Numbered from the stretch's first letter, positions 15,849-25,338 are shown. The stretch: 61,311 bases of DNA from Sinorhizobium fredii USDA 205 (GCF_001461695.1 NZ_AUTC01000147.1:1-61311); one strand, 5' to 3'. Translations and numbers: made by a program. Notes: generated from the sequence alone by a model not told the origin.

Positions 15849-16190
15849 ATGGCGCTTGAGGCTGATGGCCTAGGTCAAGGTCTTTGGGAAGAACTGCGCT
15901 GGTTCTGGCGTTTCCGACGAGGCCGGCGGGTTCCTGTTCCATGGCGCCGCCCTCGGACCACCGATAGGGATTGGATAGAGCGCCATACTCAGATGCGGAG
16001 TTTCGGCGATACGACCGTCGCCGTGGCATGGCTCGACGGCCGCCGGTGGATCGTCAAGGAGCGCTTCTGGTTCGGTTGGCCCGATCCGCCGCGCTACGTC
16101 CTGTTTGTGCTCGAGAGCGAGACGGTTTGGATGGCCAAGGATTTCAATCGCTGGCCGCCGCAATGGCGCAAACCGTGGGACGCGGCGTGA
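15849..16190 (+). CDS. Hypothetical Trp/Arg-rich protein
   Basis: The 113-residue product is basic and unusually rich in Trp (ELRWFWRFRRGRR, KERFWFGWPDPPRY, NRWPPQWRKPW). It has a regular alternating hydrophobic pattern in FGDTTVAVAWLDGRRWIV, suggesting a small beta-sheet domain. No signal peptide and no recognised family. The start is uncertain: ATGs at 15813, 15828 and 15849 are all in frame and none has a clear ribosome site. The codon pattern favours this strand over the reverse reading. Confidence 0.45.
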   Translation: MALEADGLGQGLWEELRWFWRFRRGRRVPVPWRRPRTTDRDWIERHTQMRSFGDTTVAVAWLDGRRWIVKERFWFGWPDPPRYVLFVLESETVWMAKDFNRWPPQWRKPWDAA

Positions 16191-16226
16191 ACTGGCGACG
16201 CCTCCCCGTTTATCCCTCTTCGGGGG

Positions 16227-17408
16227 CTAACGAATGGAAGGCGTGCGATAGAGCAGCGTGCCGCCAAACCGGATCTCCATATCCACCGCATATTTCTGCA
16301 CCGCCTCTGGCGCGACAGGCAAACCGAGGCCGACCTTTTCCGGAGCGCAGATTTTCCCCTCGCCATCGGGCAGCAGGTGCTCGCTGCAAATCGCCCATGA
16401 CAGCGAGGACTGGTCCATCGGGTATTCGCATAGGCTATGGCGCTCCAGGCCGGCATAGGATTGGAGCGATGCGCTGAGCGCCAGATGCGACGTATAGGTG
16501 TGATTGACGAAGGACGCGCCTCGCTGATCGGCGTATAGCGCGATGTCACGGGCCGCCGCGATCCCGCCGATCCGGCCGCAATCGATCTGGATCACGCCGA
16601 CATCCGCGATGTCCAAGAGCTGGCGCGCCTGCGCGATGGAGTGAACGTTTTCGCCGGCCGCCACGCGCTTGCGCCCGTGATAGTGGCTGAAATCGGCAAA
16701 AGCGCCGAGCGCTGTCGCATCGAACGGCTCCTCCACCCACTCCACATCGAACGCGTCAAGCAGGTGCGAATACGACCTGGCGGCTGCGACATCGTTCCCC
16801 CAGACGCGCGCCGCATCGAGGAACAGCCGGCCGTCCGGCCCCAACCCCTCGCGTGCGGCGGCAAGCTGGTCCCGATCGGCGGCGAAATCCCCGCCGCCAA
16901 ACCCGTTCCAGCCGGTCTTCACGGCGCGATATCCCGCCCGAGCAATACGCCGCATATCGAGATAGGTCTGCTCGGGGGCCGAAGCGAAGGGATGGACGAC
17001 ATAGGGTTGCTTGGGGAAGGCCATTTCATAGCCCAGCAGCCGATAGACTGGTTCTTCGAGCTTCTTGCCGAGCGCGTCCCATAGCGCCATCTCGACGCCC
17101 GAATAGACATGAGGCGCTTGCAGCACGTTCATGCTGTTTTCAGCGACGCGCTGCGTGATCCTAGCGATGTCTGCAGGATCCTCGAGCCTCTCGCCGAGCA
17201 CTGAGGCTCCAATCGGCTGCGAGGTGCTGTGCGACTCCGGTGTGACGAAGGCGGCAAGCGACACAAAGGGTGCGGCCTCGCACTCGCCCCAGCCTTGTAA
17301 CTGGCCGGCGCGCACTCTGACCAGCAGCGCGTCCTTGACCGGATCGCGCGCCGCGTCGAAGTCCGGGACCTGAAGAAGGAAAAGATCGATGGCGTCGATA
17401 CGGGTCAT
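16227..17408 (-). CDS. Enolase-superfamily dehydratase (mandelate racemase/muconate lactonizing type)
   Basis: The 393-residue enzyme has the N-terminal capping domain and the modified TIM barrel of the superfamily. Metal ligands can be assigned to Asp in LFLDAARVW, Glu in WVEEPF and Glu in VAAGENVH. Candidate catalytic residues are the Lys in RAVKTGW, Asp in IQIDCGRIGG and His in VNHTYTSHLA, the His-Asp arrangement of sugar-acid dehydratases. Such enzymes abstract the proton alpha to a carboxylate and usually dehydrate acid sugars. Its ATG overlaps the stop of the upstream GMC gene (ATGA), so it is the last gene of the long leftward operon. The substrate is not deducible. Confidence 0.88.
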   Translation of the reverse strand: MTRIDAIDLFLLQVPDFDAARDPVKDALLVRVRAGQLQGWGECEAAPFVSLAAFVTPESHSTSQPIGASVLGERLEDPADIARITQRVAENSMNVLQAPHVYSGVEMALWDALGKKLEEPVYRLLGYEMAFPKQPYVVHPFASAPEQTYLDMRRIARAGYRAVKTGWNGFGGGDFAADRDQLAAAREGLGPDGRLFLDAARVWGNDVAAARSYSHLLDAFDVEWVEEPFDATALGAFADFSHYHGRKRVAAGENVHSIAQARQLLDIADVGVIQIDCGRIGGIAAARDIALYADQRGASFVNHTYTSHLALSASLQSYAGLERHSLCEYPMDQSSLSWAICSEHLLPDGEGKICAPEKVGLGLPVAPEAVQKYAVDMEIRFGGTLLYRTPSIR

Positions 17409-19014
17409 TCTTTCCTCCCCTCTCCCGAAAGGATCAGATCCGCACCGCGTTCGCCGATCATCATGGTCGGTGCGTTGGTGTTGCCGCTGACGAGATGCGG
17501 CATGATCGATGCGTCCACGACGCGGAGATTCTCGATGCCGTGGACACGCAGGGTGCTGTCGACCACCGCCGTCGGATCGGCTCCCATCTTGCAGGTTCCG
17601 ACCGGGTGGAAAACCGTCACGCTCTCGCGGCGCAGAAATTCCTCCCAGTCGGCATCCGTCATCTCCGGCTTGCCGGGCGCAAGTTCCTCGATCACATGCC
17701 GGGCGAGCGGCGGCGCGGCGAAAATCCGGCGAATATATTTGCAGCCGGCAATCAGCGCCCGAACGTCGCTCTCCGCGTCGAGGAGTCGAGCAAAAATCCG
17801 CGGCGGATCGCGGAAGCTGCCGTTGCGGAGCGTGAGATGGCCGCAGCTTTCCGGGCGGCTGACATTGGGGATGGCGGTCACCACCGGGTCCTTGAGGACG
17901 ATCAGTTCGTCCGGCGTCAGCTTGTATCCGACCGGTGTGAAATGCAGCTGCAGATCTGGGTCGCGCAGGCTCGGATCGGAGCGCATGAAGACCATGGCCT
18001 GGGCACCGGGTGCCGTGCCGGGACCGCGGCCGCGCAACAGCCAGTTCGCGCCATGCAGCGCGGATTTGAAGAGCCCTGCCTCGGTATTGTAGGTCGCCTG
18101 GTCGACCCGGTAGGTCAGGTATACACCGACGTGGTCTCTGAGGTTCTTTCCGACTCCGGGTAGATGATGGCAGGCTTCGATGCCGAAGCTCGTAAGGTCG
18201 GCGGCGTCGCCGACGCCCGAAAGCATCAACAGCTGTGGCGAAGCGATCGTGCCGGCCGACAGGATGACCTCGCGCCGCGCCCGCACGATATGCCGCGTGT
18301 TTTCGCGTCGAATATACTCGATGCCACGGCGACACGATCTTCGATGATGACGCGCGTGACCTGCGCGTTGGCGCGAACGGCAAGATTTCTGCTGCCGCGA
18401 ATGGGTTTGAGATAGGCATCGGCGGCGCTGTGACGCCTACCGAAGATCTGGTTCGCCTGGACGAAACCGGCGCCTTCCTGCGATCGGCCGTTGAAATCGT
18501 TGTTCGCCGGCAGGCCGGTGGCGATCGCGGCTTCGACAAATTTTTCGGCCAGCGGATGGCGGCTGCGCAGGTTGGATGTACGCAGCGGCCCATCGCCACC
18601 GCGATAGTCATCCGCTCCGTTCTCGCTCGTTTCGCTGCGCTTGAAGTAAGGCAACACATCCGCATAGGACCATCCCGGATTGTCGAGCGCCGCCCAGCTG
18701 TCATAGTCGCTCGCCTGCCCGCGCATGTAGACGAGCCCACAAAGCGAACTGCTGCCGCCGATGACTTTTCCGCGCGGCCAGACATCCTGCCGGCCGCAGC
18801 GGGTGGGGTCGGGTTCGGTCAGATAGTTCCAGTCGTATTTCGGGTTGCCGATCCCGTAGAGATCGGTTGCGGCGGGCATCTTGATGATCGGCGAGCGATC
18901 GCTTCCGCCTGCTTCGACGAGCAGGACGGTGCTGCGGCCGTCGGCACTCAGGCGGTTGGCCAGCACACAGCCCGCCGATCCGGCGCCGACGATGATGAAG
19001 TCGAATTCTTCCAT
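17405..19014 (-). pseudogene. GMC-family FAD oxidoreductase (choline dehydrogenase-like), frameshifted
   Basis: The first part (19014 to about 18325) gives the FAD-binding N-terminus (FIIVGAGSAGCVLANRL) and the GMC signature (WPRGKVIGGSSSLCGLVYMR). The second part, in another frame, supplies ARREVILSAGTIASPQLLML, the HPVGTCKMG catalytic region and the C-terminal NTNAPTMMIGERGADLI. The two join if one C is restored near 18325 (VAVGIEYIRRENTRHIV would then be read). Full length would be about 536 residues, normal for the family. As written, the product truncates after the FAD domain. These enzymes oxidise alcohols to aldehydes with quinone or oxygen. Position between an aldehyde dehydrogenase and a dehydratase suggests one step of the same pathway. 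Confidence 0.88.
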
Positions 19015-19021
19015 GATGGCT

Positions 19022-20449
19022 CTAGCCGTAACGATGGTAGACGGTGCGGATCTGGGTGTATTTCAGCAGTCCGTGCTTGCCGTCCTCGCCACCGATGCCG
19101 GATTCCTGGTGGCCGTTGTGAAAACCCTGCAGCGCCTCGCCCATCGTCCGGTTGACGTAAATTTCGCCGAAACGCAGCTCGTTCTGCGCGCGCATGATCA
19201 GGCGATAGTCGTTGCTGAACAGGAAGGCGGAAAGGCCGTAGCGGGTGGCGTTGGCGAGGCGGATCGCCTCCTCGAAGCTGTCGATGCGGACGACCGGAGC
19301 GATCGGCCCGAAGGTCTCCTCGTTGAAGATCGACATCTCCGGAGTGACGCCGGTCATCACGGTTGGTCGCACCCAATAGCCGCTCGCAGGCAGCGAGGGG
19401 AGACTATGGCCGCCACATCGGAGCGTCCCCCCCTCTGCCCGGGCGAGGTCGATCGCTTCGGACACCTTTTGGTACTGGACCCGGTTGACCAAAGGGCCGA
19501 GATCGACGTCGTCGCGCGAACTGCCGACCTTCAAGCGGTTGGCGCGTTCGACGAGGCGCTCGACGAAATCGTCATGGACGTCCCTGTGCACCAGGATCCG
19601 CTCGGAGGAGGTGCAGACCTGGCCGCTATTCTCGAAGCTGGCAAAGGCGATGGCGTCGGCGGCAAGGTTGAGATCGGCATCCTTCCAGACGATCGCCGGA
19701 GCGCTGCCGCCGAGCTCGAGCGAAACGCGCGCGAGCGTCGTCGCGGCTCCGGCCATGATCCTCTTGCCCGTGTCGCGGTGGCCGGTCATCGTGATCATAT
19801 TGACGAGCGGATGCGAGCAGAGCTGGGCGCCGACCGCGCCGCCACCGGTGACGAGGTTCAGAACACCATCGGGCACGCATTTCTGCTCGGAAATGAGCTC
19901 GATCGCCCGGATCGTGGCAAGGGGGGTCACCTCGGTCGGCTTCACCACCATGGTGTTGCCGGTAACGAGGGCCGGTGCCGCCTTGCGGATGAAAAGATCC
20001 AGCGGGTAGTTCCAGGCGGTGATCGCCGCAACGACGCCGACTGGTACGCGTGTCAGGAGGATCGTCTCATCGCGATTGTCCGCAGGCACGATCTCGCCCT
20101 CGATACGCCGGTCCCACTGGGCCATGTAGTCGAGATAGACCGCCGCGTTGTCGACATCCTCGCCCGCCTTGCGCAGCGGCTTGCCGACTTCCGCACTGAT
20201 GAGTTCGGCAAGCTCCTGCCTGTTCTGCGAAAGGCAGGCGGCCATTGCGCGCAGTGCATCCGCGCGTCGCCAAGGCTCGAGCACCGCCCAGGCCGGCTGT
20301 GCTGCCGCCGCGGCTTCGACCGCACGGCGCACTTGGTCCTCGCTGGCGCTTGGAACGTTGCAGATTTCACGCTCGGTCGCCGGATCGACCACGGGCAGGC
20401 CGGCGTTCTCGCCGACTTCCCAGGCGCCGTTGATCAGAACGGTTGTCAA
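19022..20449 (-). CDS. Aldehyde dehydrogenase (NAD(P)-dependent)
   Basis: The 475-residue protein is a standard ALDH. The catalytic Cys is in SGQVCTSSERI and the catalytic Glu in LELGGSAP; the cofactor-binding Asn/Lys region is AITAWNYPLDLF and VVKPTEVTPL. The start is a TTG at 20449 immediately after GGAGGA; this TTG overlaps the aldolase stop as TTGA, the same 4-bp coupling seen through the operon. The family includes succinate-, 2-oxoglutarate- and glycolaldehyde-type dehydrogenases, and which aldehyde is used here cannot be read. It probably oxidises the aldehyde released by the aldolase encoded next to it. Confidence 0.93.
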   Translation of the reverse strand: MTTVLINGAWEVGENAGLPVVDPATEREICNVPSASEDQVRRAVEAAAAAQPAWAVLEPWRRADALRAMAACLSQNRQELAELISAEVGKPLRKAGEDVDNAAVYLDYMAQWDRRIEGEIVPADNRDETILLTRVPVGVVAAITAWNYPLDLFIRKAAPALVTGNTMVVKPTEVTPLATIRAIELISEQKCVPDGVLNLVTGGGAVGAQLCSHPLVNMITMTGHRDTGKRIMAGAATTLARVSLELGGSAPAIVWKDADLNLAADAIAFASFENSGQVCTSSERILVHRDVHDDFVERLVERANRLKVGSSRDDVDLGPLVNRVQYQKVSEAIDLARAEGGTLRCGGHSLPSLPASGYWVRPTVMTGVTPEMSIFNEETFGPIAPVVRIDSFEEAIRLANATRYGLSAFLFSNDYRLIMRAQNELRFGEIYVNRTMGEALQGFHNGHQESGIGGEDGKHGLLKYTQIRTVYHRYG

Positions 20450-21198
20450 CGCGGTTCCTCCACCATCTGCAATCCGACGGCAAGACCATCGCGCAGCGCC
20501 GTGAGGTCGTCGGTGGTAGCCATGAAGGCGATGTTGAGACTGCGCGCCAGATCGCGATCGAGCTTGCTCAACACAGGCATCGCCCAAGGCTTGTCATGGG
20601 CCTGGGCGGCGCGTGCGATCCGCCTGATATCGTCGTGATCGCTGCCGTCGGCGAGATATTCGCCGCGACCGCGCGCCAGCGAGAGGTCGTTCGGGCCGAT
20701 GAAAAGGCCATCGACCGCCTCCAGTGCGGCGATCTTTTCGACCTCCTCCAGCGCCTGCGCGGTTTCGATCATCACCCAGCACTTGGTTCGCCGGTTCTCC
20801 GCTTCGACGAAGTGGCGGGGCGCCGGCATATAGTTGACGGTCTTGCCGCCGCCGAAACCGCGCACGCCGAGCGGCGGGAACTTGGCGAAGGCCGTGGCCG
20901 CCCGCGCATGCTCGACGCCCTCGATCTGCGGCAGGATCACGCCGTCGCTGCCGAAGTCGAGTGCGTGCTGGATGGGGACGCGTTCGGCGCTGGCGACGCG
21001 CGTATAGACGGTCATGCCGAAGGCCTTGGCGATCGTGATGCTGCGCGCCGCGGTCGAGGGCTCGAAGGTGCCGTGCTCCATGTCGATGATGACCGTGCCG
21101 TAGCCGAGGATCGATGCGATTTCGCAGGCATTCTCGTTCGGTGTCATCAGCCAGAAGCCGAGTTCGGTGTGCCGGCTTGCCATACGTATTACGGTCAT
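20446..21198 (-). CDS. HpcH/HpaI-family class II aldolase, copy 1
   Basis: A 250-residue TIM-barrel aldolase of the HpcH/HpaI (2-keto-3-deoxy acid aldolase) family. Motifs are DMEHGTFEP, the metal ligand Glu in VMIETAQAL and Asp in GPNDLSLARG. Such enzymes split 2-keto-3-deoxy acids into pyruvate and an aldehyde, using a divalent metal. Two ATGs are adjacent (21201 and 21198); the second has GGAGG 6 nt upstream and is preferred. It overlaps the SDR stop and the ALDH start. A related gene of the same family lies at 27987, so the locus has two such aldolases. Confidence 0.92.
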   Translation of the reverse strand: MTVIRMASRHTELGFWLMTPNENACEIASILGYGTVIIDMEHGTFEPSTAARSITIAKAFGMTVYTRVASAERVPIQHALDFGSDGVILPQIEGVEHARAATAFAKFPPLGVRGFGGGKTVNYMPAPRHFVEAENRRTKCWVMIETAQALEEVEKIAALEAVDGLFIGPNDLSLARGRGEYLADGSDHDDIRRIARAAQAHDKPWAMPVLSKLDRDLARSLNIAFMATTDDLTALRDGLAVGLQMVEEPR

Positions 21199-21986
21199 CA
21201 TTCGCCTCCAAACGATCCGGCCATGGCACCGCCATCGACCGGGTAAAGCCCGCCTGTTAGATAGCTTGCAGCCGGTGAACAAAGGAATATCGCAAGATTC
21301 GCTACATCTTCCACTTGCGCGAAGCGGCCCATCGGGATCGCGGCGCGCCACGTGGCGGCGTCCTGGGGGGGTGCGACCGTGCGGAACATGTCGGTCTCGA
21401 CGACATGCGGCAGGATCGCATTGACCCGGATATTGTCGCGGGCGTGGTCGAGCGCCAGGACCTTGGTCAGCCCGACGACACCGAATTTCGTGGCGCAATA
21501 GACCGCCCGGCGCTGAAAGCCGGTGATGCCGGCGGTCGAGGACACCTGGATGATCGAGCCGCCCTCGCCGTGCGCGCGAGCGTGGGCGATGAAGCGTTTC
21601 GACAGCCAGAGCACGCTGTTGAAGTTCAGCTCCAGCAGTTCATCGGTGCGCTCGGCGGTGATCTGGTCGGTGGCGACACCCCAGGAGCGCCCGGCATTGT
21701 TGATCAAGAAATCCACCCGATCGTGGGTGGCCAGCGCCCGGTCGAACACCGTGTCCGCCGTTCCGGGGATCGAAAGGTCTCCGCTGATGGCGGTTGTTTT
21801 CTGACCATCGCGTGAAAGCTCGGATGCACGCCGATAAAGCCGGCCTGCGTCGATGTCCTGGACGATGACATGGGCGCCGAGGTCGGCAAAGGCGCCGGCG
21901 ATCGCAGCGCCGATGCCGCCCGCCGCCCCGGTCACCAGGGCCACCTTGCCACGAAAAAGCGTCGTGTCGAACGTGTTTACAGTCAT
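21198..21986 (-). CDS. Short-chain dehydrogenase/reductase
   Basis: A classical SDR of 262 residues. The nucleotide motif is TGAAGGIG (residues 19-26), NNAG follows at the usual place, and the catalytic Ser and Tyr-Lys are in QVSSTAG and YCATK. The C-terminus LTGGLYPVDGG is typical of sugar and sugar-acid dehydrogenases. The ATG at 21986 overlaps the stop of the upstream dehydratase gene (ATGA). The role is probably oxidation of a hydroxyl of the operon's substrate with NAD(P)+; specificity is unknown. Confidence 0.93.
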   Translation of the reverse strand: MTVNTFDTTLFRGKVALVTGAAGGIGAAIAGAFADLGAHVIVQDIDAGRLYRRASELSRDGQKTTAISGDLSIPGTADTVFDRALATHDRVDFLINNAGRSWGVATDQITAERTDELLELNFNSVLWLSKRFIAHARAHGEGGSIIQVSSTAGITGFQRRAVYCATKFGVVGLTKVLALDHARDNIRVNAILPHVVETDMFRTVAPPQDAATWRAAIPMGRFAQVEDVANLAIFLCSPAASYLTGGLYPVDGGAMAGSFGGE

Positions 21987-23155
21987 CGGGATACCCGCCA
22001 TGCCGACAATGCGGCTTCATCGATGTCAAGCCCGAGCCCGGGCCGTTCAAAGGGTTCGACCATGCCGCCGTCGAAAGTGAACAGCGGCGAGCGCAGGAAC
22101 TCGTCGCGCCACGGGGACGGATCCATGTCGCATTCGAAGTAGTCGGCGTTCGGCAGCGCGTAGAGAAGGTTGAGGCATGCCGCGAGACTGACGGCGGTGC
22201 TGTAGTTCTTGCTGGAGAAGCCAAGGTGACGCATTTGCGCGTAGGCGGCGATCTTGCGCGCCTCGGTAATGCCGCCGACCTGGATGACGTCCGGCTGGAC
22301 CATCTGGATGGCGCCGGCATCTATCATCGCGGCAAAATTGAACTTGTTGGTCTCGGTTTCGAAGCCGGCGATCGGAATGCGCGTCCGACGTGCGAGTTCG
22401 GCGCAGCCGGCAATGTTCTCCGGCTGCGTCGGCTCCTCGAACCAGCGAACGCCGATCCGCTCGAATTCGTCGGCGTAGGTCATTGCGGTGCGGGCATCGA
22501 GCGAGGTCGTCGCATCGCACATCAGATCGAGGTCACCGCCGAGGGCGTCGCGAGCCGCACGCACCCGTGCGAGGTCGCGGGCAATTGAAACGCGATGCGG
22601 CGTTTCATCGAGAACGCCGGCATGCACGGCGGAGGCGATATTGCCGACCTTCATCTTGTAACCGCGATAGCCGGCCTGCCGGGCCTTGGCGACGTCTTCG
22701 GCAAGGTCGTTGATCGAATAATCGCGCCGGTAGTAGCCGGAAGAGGCATAGGCGCACAGCGGCCGCGCAAACCCTCCCAGCAAGCGCCAGACGGGCTCGC
22801 CCGTCGCCTTGCCGAGAATATCCCAGAGCGCGATGTCGACCGCCGACAGGCAGGAGAGCAGAACTCCCTTGCGCCCGTGATAGTAGGTCTCCTGGTAGAC
22901 TTTCTCCCACAGATATTCCGGTCGCCGGGGATCGTGACCCACGATCAGCGGCTGGATCTGTTGTTCGAGAACGGTCGTCGTAGTGGCCCAGGGGCCGCCC
23001 CACATCGCAGCCTCGCCCCAACCGAAAATGTTGGGATCATCGGTATGCACCTTCACCAGCACCGCCTCGCGCGACTGGTATTCGCCGCGCGGGTAGGTCA
23101 GCGGATAAGGCATCTGATAAGCGAGACAGAAGGTCTCAAGCCCGGTGATTTTCAT
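21983..23155 (-). CDS. Enolase-superfamily enzyme, second copy, atypical His site
   Basis: A 390-residue enolase-superfamily protein. It carries a KxK pair (GYKMKVG), Asp in LMCDATTSL, Glu in RWFEEP, Glu in IAGFETETN and Asp in QPDVIQVGG, so the metal site and the Lys and Asp of the active site are present. The place where sugar-acid dehydratases have a PH motif reads SSKNYSTAV, so the general-base His seems to be replaced by Lys. The enzyme may therefore perform a different proton-transfer reaction from its paralogue at 16227-17408. It starts 10 bp after the ABC ATPase gene and begins the enzyme part of the operon. Confidence 0.88.
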   Translation of the reverse strand: MKITGLETFCLAYQMPYPLTYPRGEYQSREAVLVKVHTDDPNIFGWGEAAMWGGPWATTTTVLEQQIQPLIVGHDPRRPEYLWEKVYQETYYHGRKGVLLSCLSAVDIALWDILGKATGEPVWRLLGGFARPLCAYASSGYYRRDYSINDLAEDVAKARQAGYRGYKMKVGNIASAVHAGVLDETPHRVSIARDLARVRAARDALGGDLDLMCDATTSLDARTAMTYADEFERIGVRWFEEPTQPENIAGCAELARRTRIPIAGFETETNKFNFAAMIDAGAIQMVQPDVIQVGGITEARKIAAYAQMRHLGFSSKNYSTAVSLAACLNLLYALPNADYFECDMDPSPWRDEFLRSPLFTFDGGMVEPFERPGLGLDIDEAALSAWRVSR

Positions 23156-23165
23156 GTCGGATCAC

Positions 23166-24197
23166 TCAATTCGTACGCAGGCAGACGATCCGCTCAGGCT
23201 GGACCTGGAGACCGACGCGATCGCCATTCTTGAACGGCTGGTAGCTTTCGTTTCGCACCGTCAGGGCCACCGCCGGGGAAACCCTGACGACATACTCGGT
23301 CGTGCCGCCGAGGAAGCGGCTCTGCTCGACGACGCCGGAGAGGCCCGGTGCTGAGGGCGCCGAAAGGCGGATGTCTTCCGGCCGAATGGCGATGGCCTTC
23401 GCGGCCGCGTCGGCGCTGCAGGGCAAGGGTATGACGATATCGCCGCTGGCCTTGAACGTGTCGGCCGCGACCGCCCCCTTGACGACATTGGCGCCGCCGA
23501 TGAAATCCGCCACGAACGGCGTCTCCGGATTGCGATAGAGTCGCGTCGGCGTATCGAGTTGCTCGACAATCCCGCCGTTCATCACCGCGACATAGTCGGA
23601 GAGGACGAGCGCTTCGCTCTGGTCATGGGTGACGAAGACCGTGGTGATCTTCAGTTCGCGGACGATGCGATTGATCTCGTCGCGCATCTCCTCGCGCAGC
23701 TTCAGATCGAGCGCCGAAAGCGGTTCGTCCAAGAGCAGGATGTCCGGTTGGATCGCCAGTGCCCGCGCCAAGGCGACGCGCTGCTGCTGGCCGCCCGAGA
23801 GCTGCTTCGGCGAACGCTCGGCGAACTGGCCCATCCGCACGATGTCGAGCGCCGTTCTCACCCGTTCGTCACGCTTGGCCCGCGCCATTCCGCGCATGCG
23901 CAGGCCAAAGGCCACGTTGTCGGCCACACTCATATGCGGGAACAAGGCATAGGACTGGAAGACCATTCCGATGTTGCGATGCCGCGCCGCCGTGTGCGTG
24001 ATGTCGCGGCCGGCAAGCAGGATCGTGCCCGCCGTCGGTTGTTCGAAACCGGCAATCATGCGCAACGTCGTCGTCTTGCCGCAGCCCGAGGGTCCGAGCA
24101 GGCTCAGTACCTCTCCCTGCGCCAGCGAGAAACTTACGCCTTTGACGGCGTGGAAGTTGCCGAAGGATTTTTCGAGATTTTCAAGCTTGAGGGTCAC
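23166..24197 (-). CDS. ABC transporter ATPase, polyamine/PotA type
   Basis: A 343-residue nucleotide-binding protein. Walker A is GPSGCGKTT, the signature LSGGQQQRVALA, Walker B ILLLDEPLSALD, the switch His in VTHDQSEAL, and a C-terminal TOBE domain follows (IRPEDIRLS). This matches PotA-type subunits. The start is a GTG at 24197 preceded by AGGTGGG; a longer reading would run into the stem-loop upstream. It works with the two permeases and the binding protein encoded just upstream on the same strand. Confidence 0.93.
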   Translation of the reverse strand: MTLKLENLEKSFGNFHAVKGVSFSLAQGEVLSLLGPSGCGKTTTLRMIAGFEQPTAGTILLAGRDITHTAARHRNIGMVFQSYALFPHMSVADNVAFGLRMRGMARAKRDERVRTALDIVRMGQFAERSPKQLSGGQQQRVALARALAIQPDILLLDEPLSALDLKLREEMRDEINRIVRELKITTVFVTHDQSEALVLSDYVAVMNGGIVEQLDTPTRLYRNPETPFVADFIGGANVVKGAVAADTFKASGDIVIPLPCSADAAAKAIAIRPEDIRLSAPSAPGLSGVVEQSRFLGGTTEYVVRVSPAVALTVRNESYQPFKNGDRVGLQVQPERIVCLRTN

Positions 24198-24216
24198 TGT
24201 TTCCCACCTGAGCCGT

Positions 24217-24248
24217 GGCGGTTGGACGGCGCAGCCGTCCAACCCGCC
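24217..24248 (-). promoter_or_regulatory. Stem-loop after the binding-protein gene
   Basis: A perfect 10-bp stem, GGTTGGACGG (24220-24229) and CCGTCCAACC (24235-24244), with a 5-nt loop and an outer GGC/GCC extension across one bulged C. It sits between the binding-protein stop and the ATPase start and lacks a T-tract. Such hairpins commonly stabilise the binding-protein mRNA so that it is made in excess. Confidence 0.6.
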
Positions 24249-24253
24249 GCTTC

Positions 24254-25321
24254 TTACTGAACCTGAGCCTTGGCCTTCTGCCAGACCTCGGTCGCTTTTG
24301 CCTCATAGGCAGCCCCCAGCGATCGCTGGAACTGAACCCGCGAAAGATTGGCCTCCGCCTGATCGACGCCGAGGCTCGCCTTGAGCGCCGGATCCATCAG
24401 GTCGACCGCCTTCTGGTTGGCCGGCGCATAGCCAAGCTCCTTGCCAAGCTGCGCCTGGACTTCCGGCGAGATCATATGGTCGATGAGGGCGTAGGCGGCT
24501 TCGGGATGCGGCGCCTGGCTGACGAGACACGGTCCGTCATACCAGGCGATGAAGCCCTCTTCCGGGTAAGCAAGCTCGATACTGAGCCCCTTGGCCTTCG
24601 CCTGCCGGAAGCCGCCGTCGTCCGTGTCGGCGATCCAGATTTCGCCCGCTGCGAGAAGCTGGGCCATCTCGTCGTAGTGCTGATAGACGGTCCTGACATG
24701 CGGCATGTCGGTCTCGAGCGTTTTTGCGATCGTCTGCCACTGCTCATCGTTCAGTTCGCCATACTCGAAGCCGGCCTGGAAGACCGTCCGGTAGGCCTGC
24801 TCGTTCGCCTTGTCGATCTTGCCGATCCGTCCCTTGAACTTTCCGGAATAGACGTCCTTCCAGGACTTGATCGGGCCGCCGGTCTTTGCCGGATCGTAGG
24901 CGATCAGCCCGTTAGCTCCCCAGGAATAGGTGACGTGAACATGGGTGCCGTCGGACTTGGGCTTCTGGAACGGCGCATACATGTCCTTGAAGTTTTCGAG
25001 CTTCGAAACATCGAGTGCGTCGATCAGCTGCTGCTTCCTCGCCACTTCCTCATAGCCGACACCGAGGAAGACGACGTCATAGGTACCGAGCCCGGAGGCG
25101 CGGATCTTGTTCATCGCCTCCTTTTCATCGGCGTAGTAGTCGATGTTGACCTTCGTGCCGTATTTCTCCTCGAAAGCCGGTAGCGCGAAGTCGATATAGT
25201 TACCCCAACTCAATACATTGATTTCGCCACCGATCTTCTTGTCCGCCGCCCAGCTTGCGCTGGCGGTGAGGCCGATCGATACGGCTGCGGCGGTTGCCGC
25301 GAGCATTTGACGCCTATTCAT
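24254..25321 (-). CDS. Periplasmic substrate-binding protein, PotD type
   Basis: The 355-residue protein starts MNRRQMLAATAAAVSIGLTA, a twin-arginine-like signal cleaved near ASWA. The mature protein has PotD/PotF features: EINVLSWGNYIDFALPAFEE at the N-terminus and RIGKIDKANEQAYRTVFQAG in the hinge region. PotD-type proteins bind polyamines and other small cations or amino acids, so polyamine binding is only a family default here; the enzymes in the operon suggest a hydroxy-acid-like ligand. The ATG at 25321 follows GGAGG by 5 nt. Confidence 0.92.
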   Translation of the reverse strand: MNRRQMLAATAAAVSIGLTASASWAADKKIGGEINVLSWGNYIDFALPAFEEKYGTKVNIDYYADEKEAMNKIRASGLGTYDVVFLGVGYEEVARKQQLIDALDVSKLENFKDMYAPFQKPKSDGTHVHVTYSWGANGLIAYDPAKTGGPIKSWKDVYSGKFKGRIGKIDKANEQAYRTVFQAGFEYGELNDEQWQTIAKTLETDMPHVRTVYQHYDEMAQLLAAGEIWIADTDDGGFRQAKAKGLSIELAYPEEGFIAWYDGPCLVSQAPHPEAAYALIDHMISPEVQAQLGKELGYAPANQKAVDLMDPALKASLGVDQAEANLSRVQFQRSLGAAYEAKATEVWQKAKAQVQ

Positions 25322-25338
25322 CCATTCCTCCCATGATG

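Noticed and set aside
18881..20638. Rightward open frame of 585 codons over the ALDH and GMC genes
   Set aside because: No family features; reverse shadow of an aldehyde dehydrogenase with catalytic Cys and Glu.
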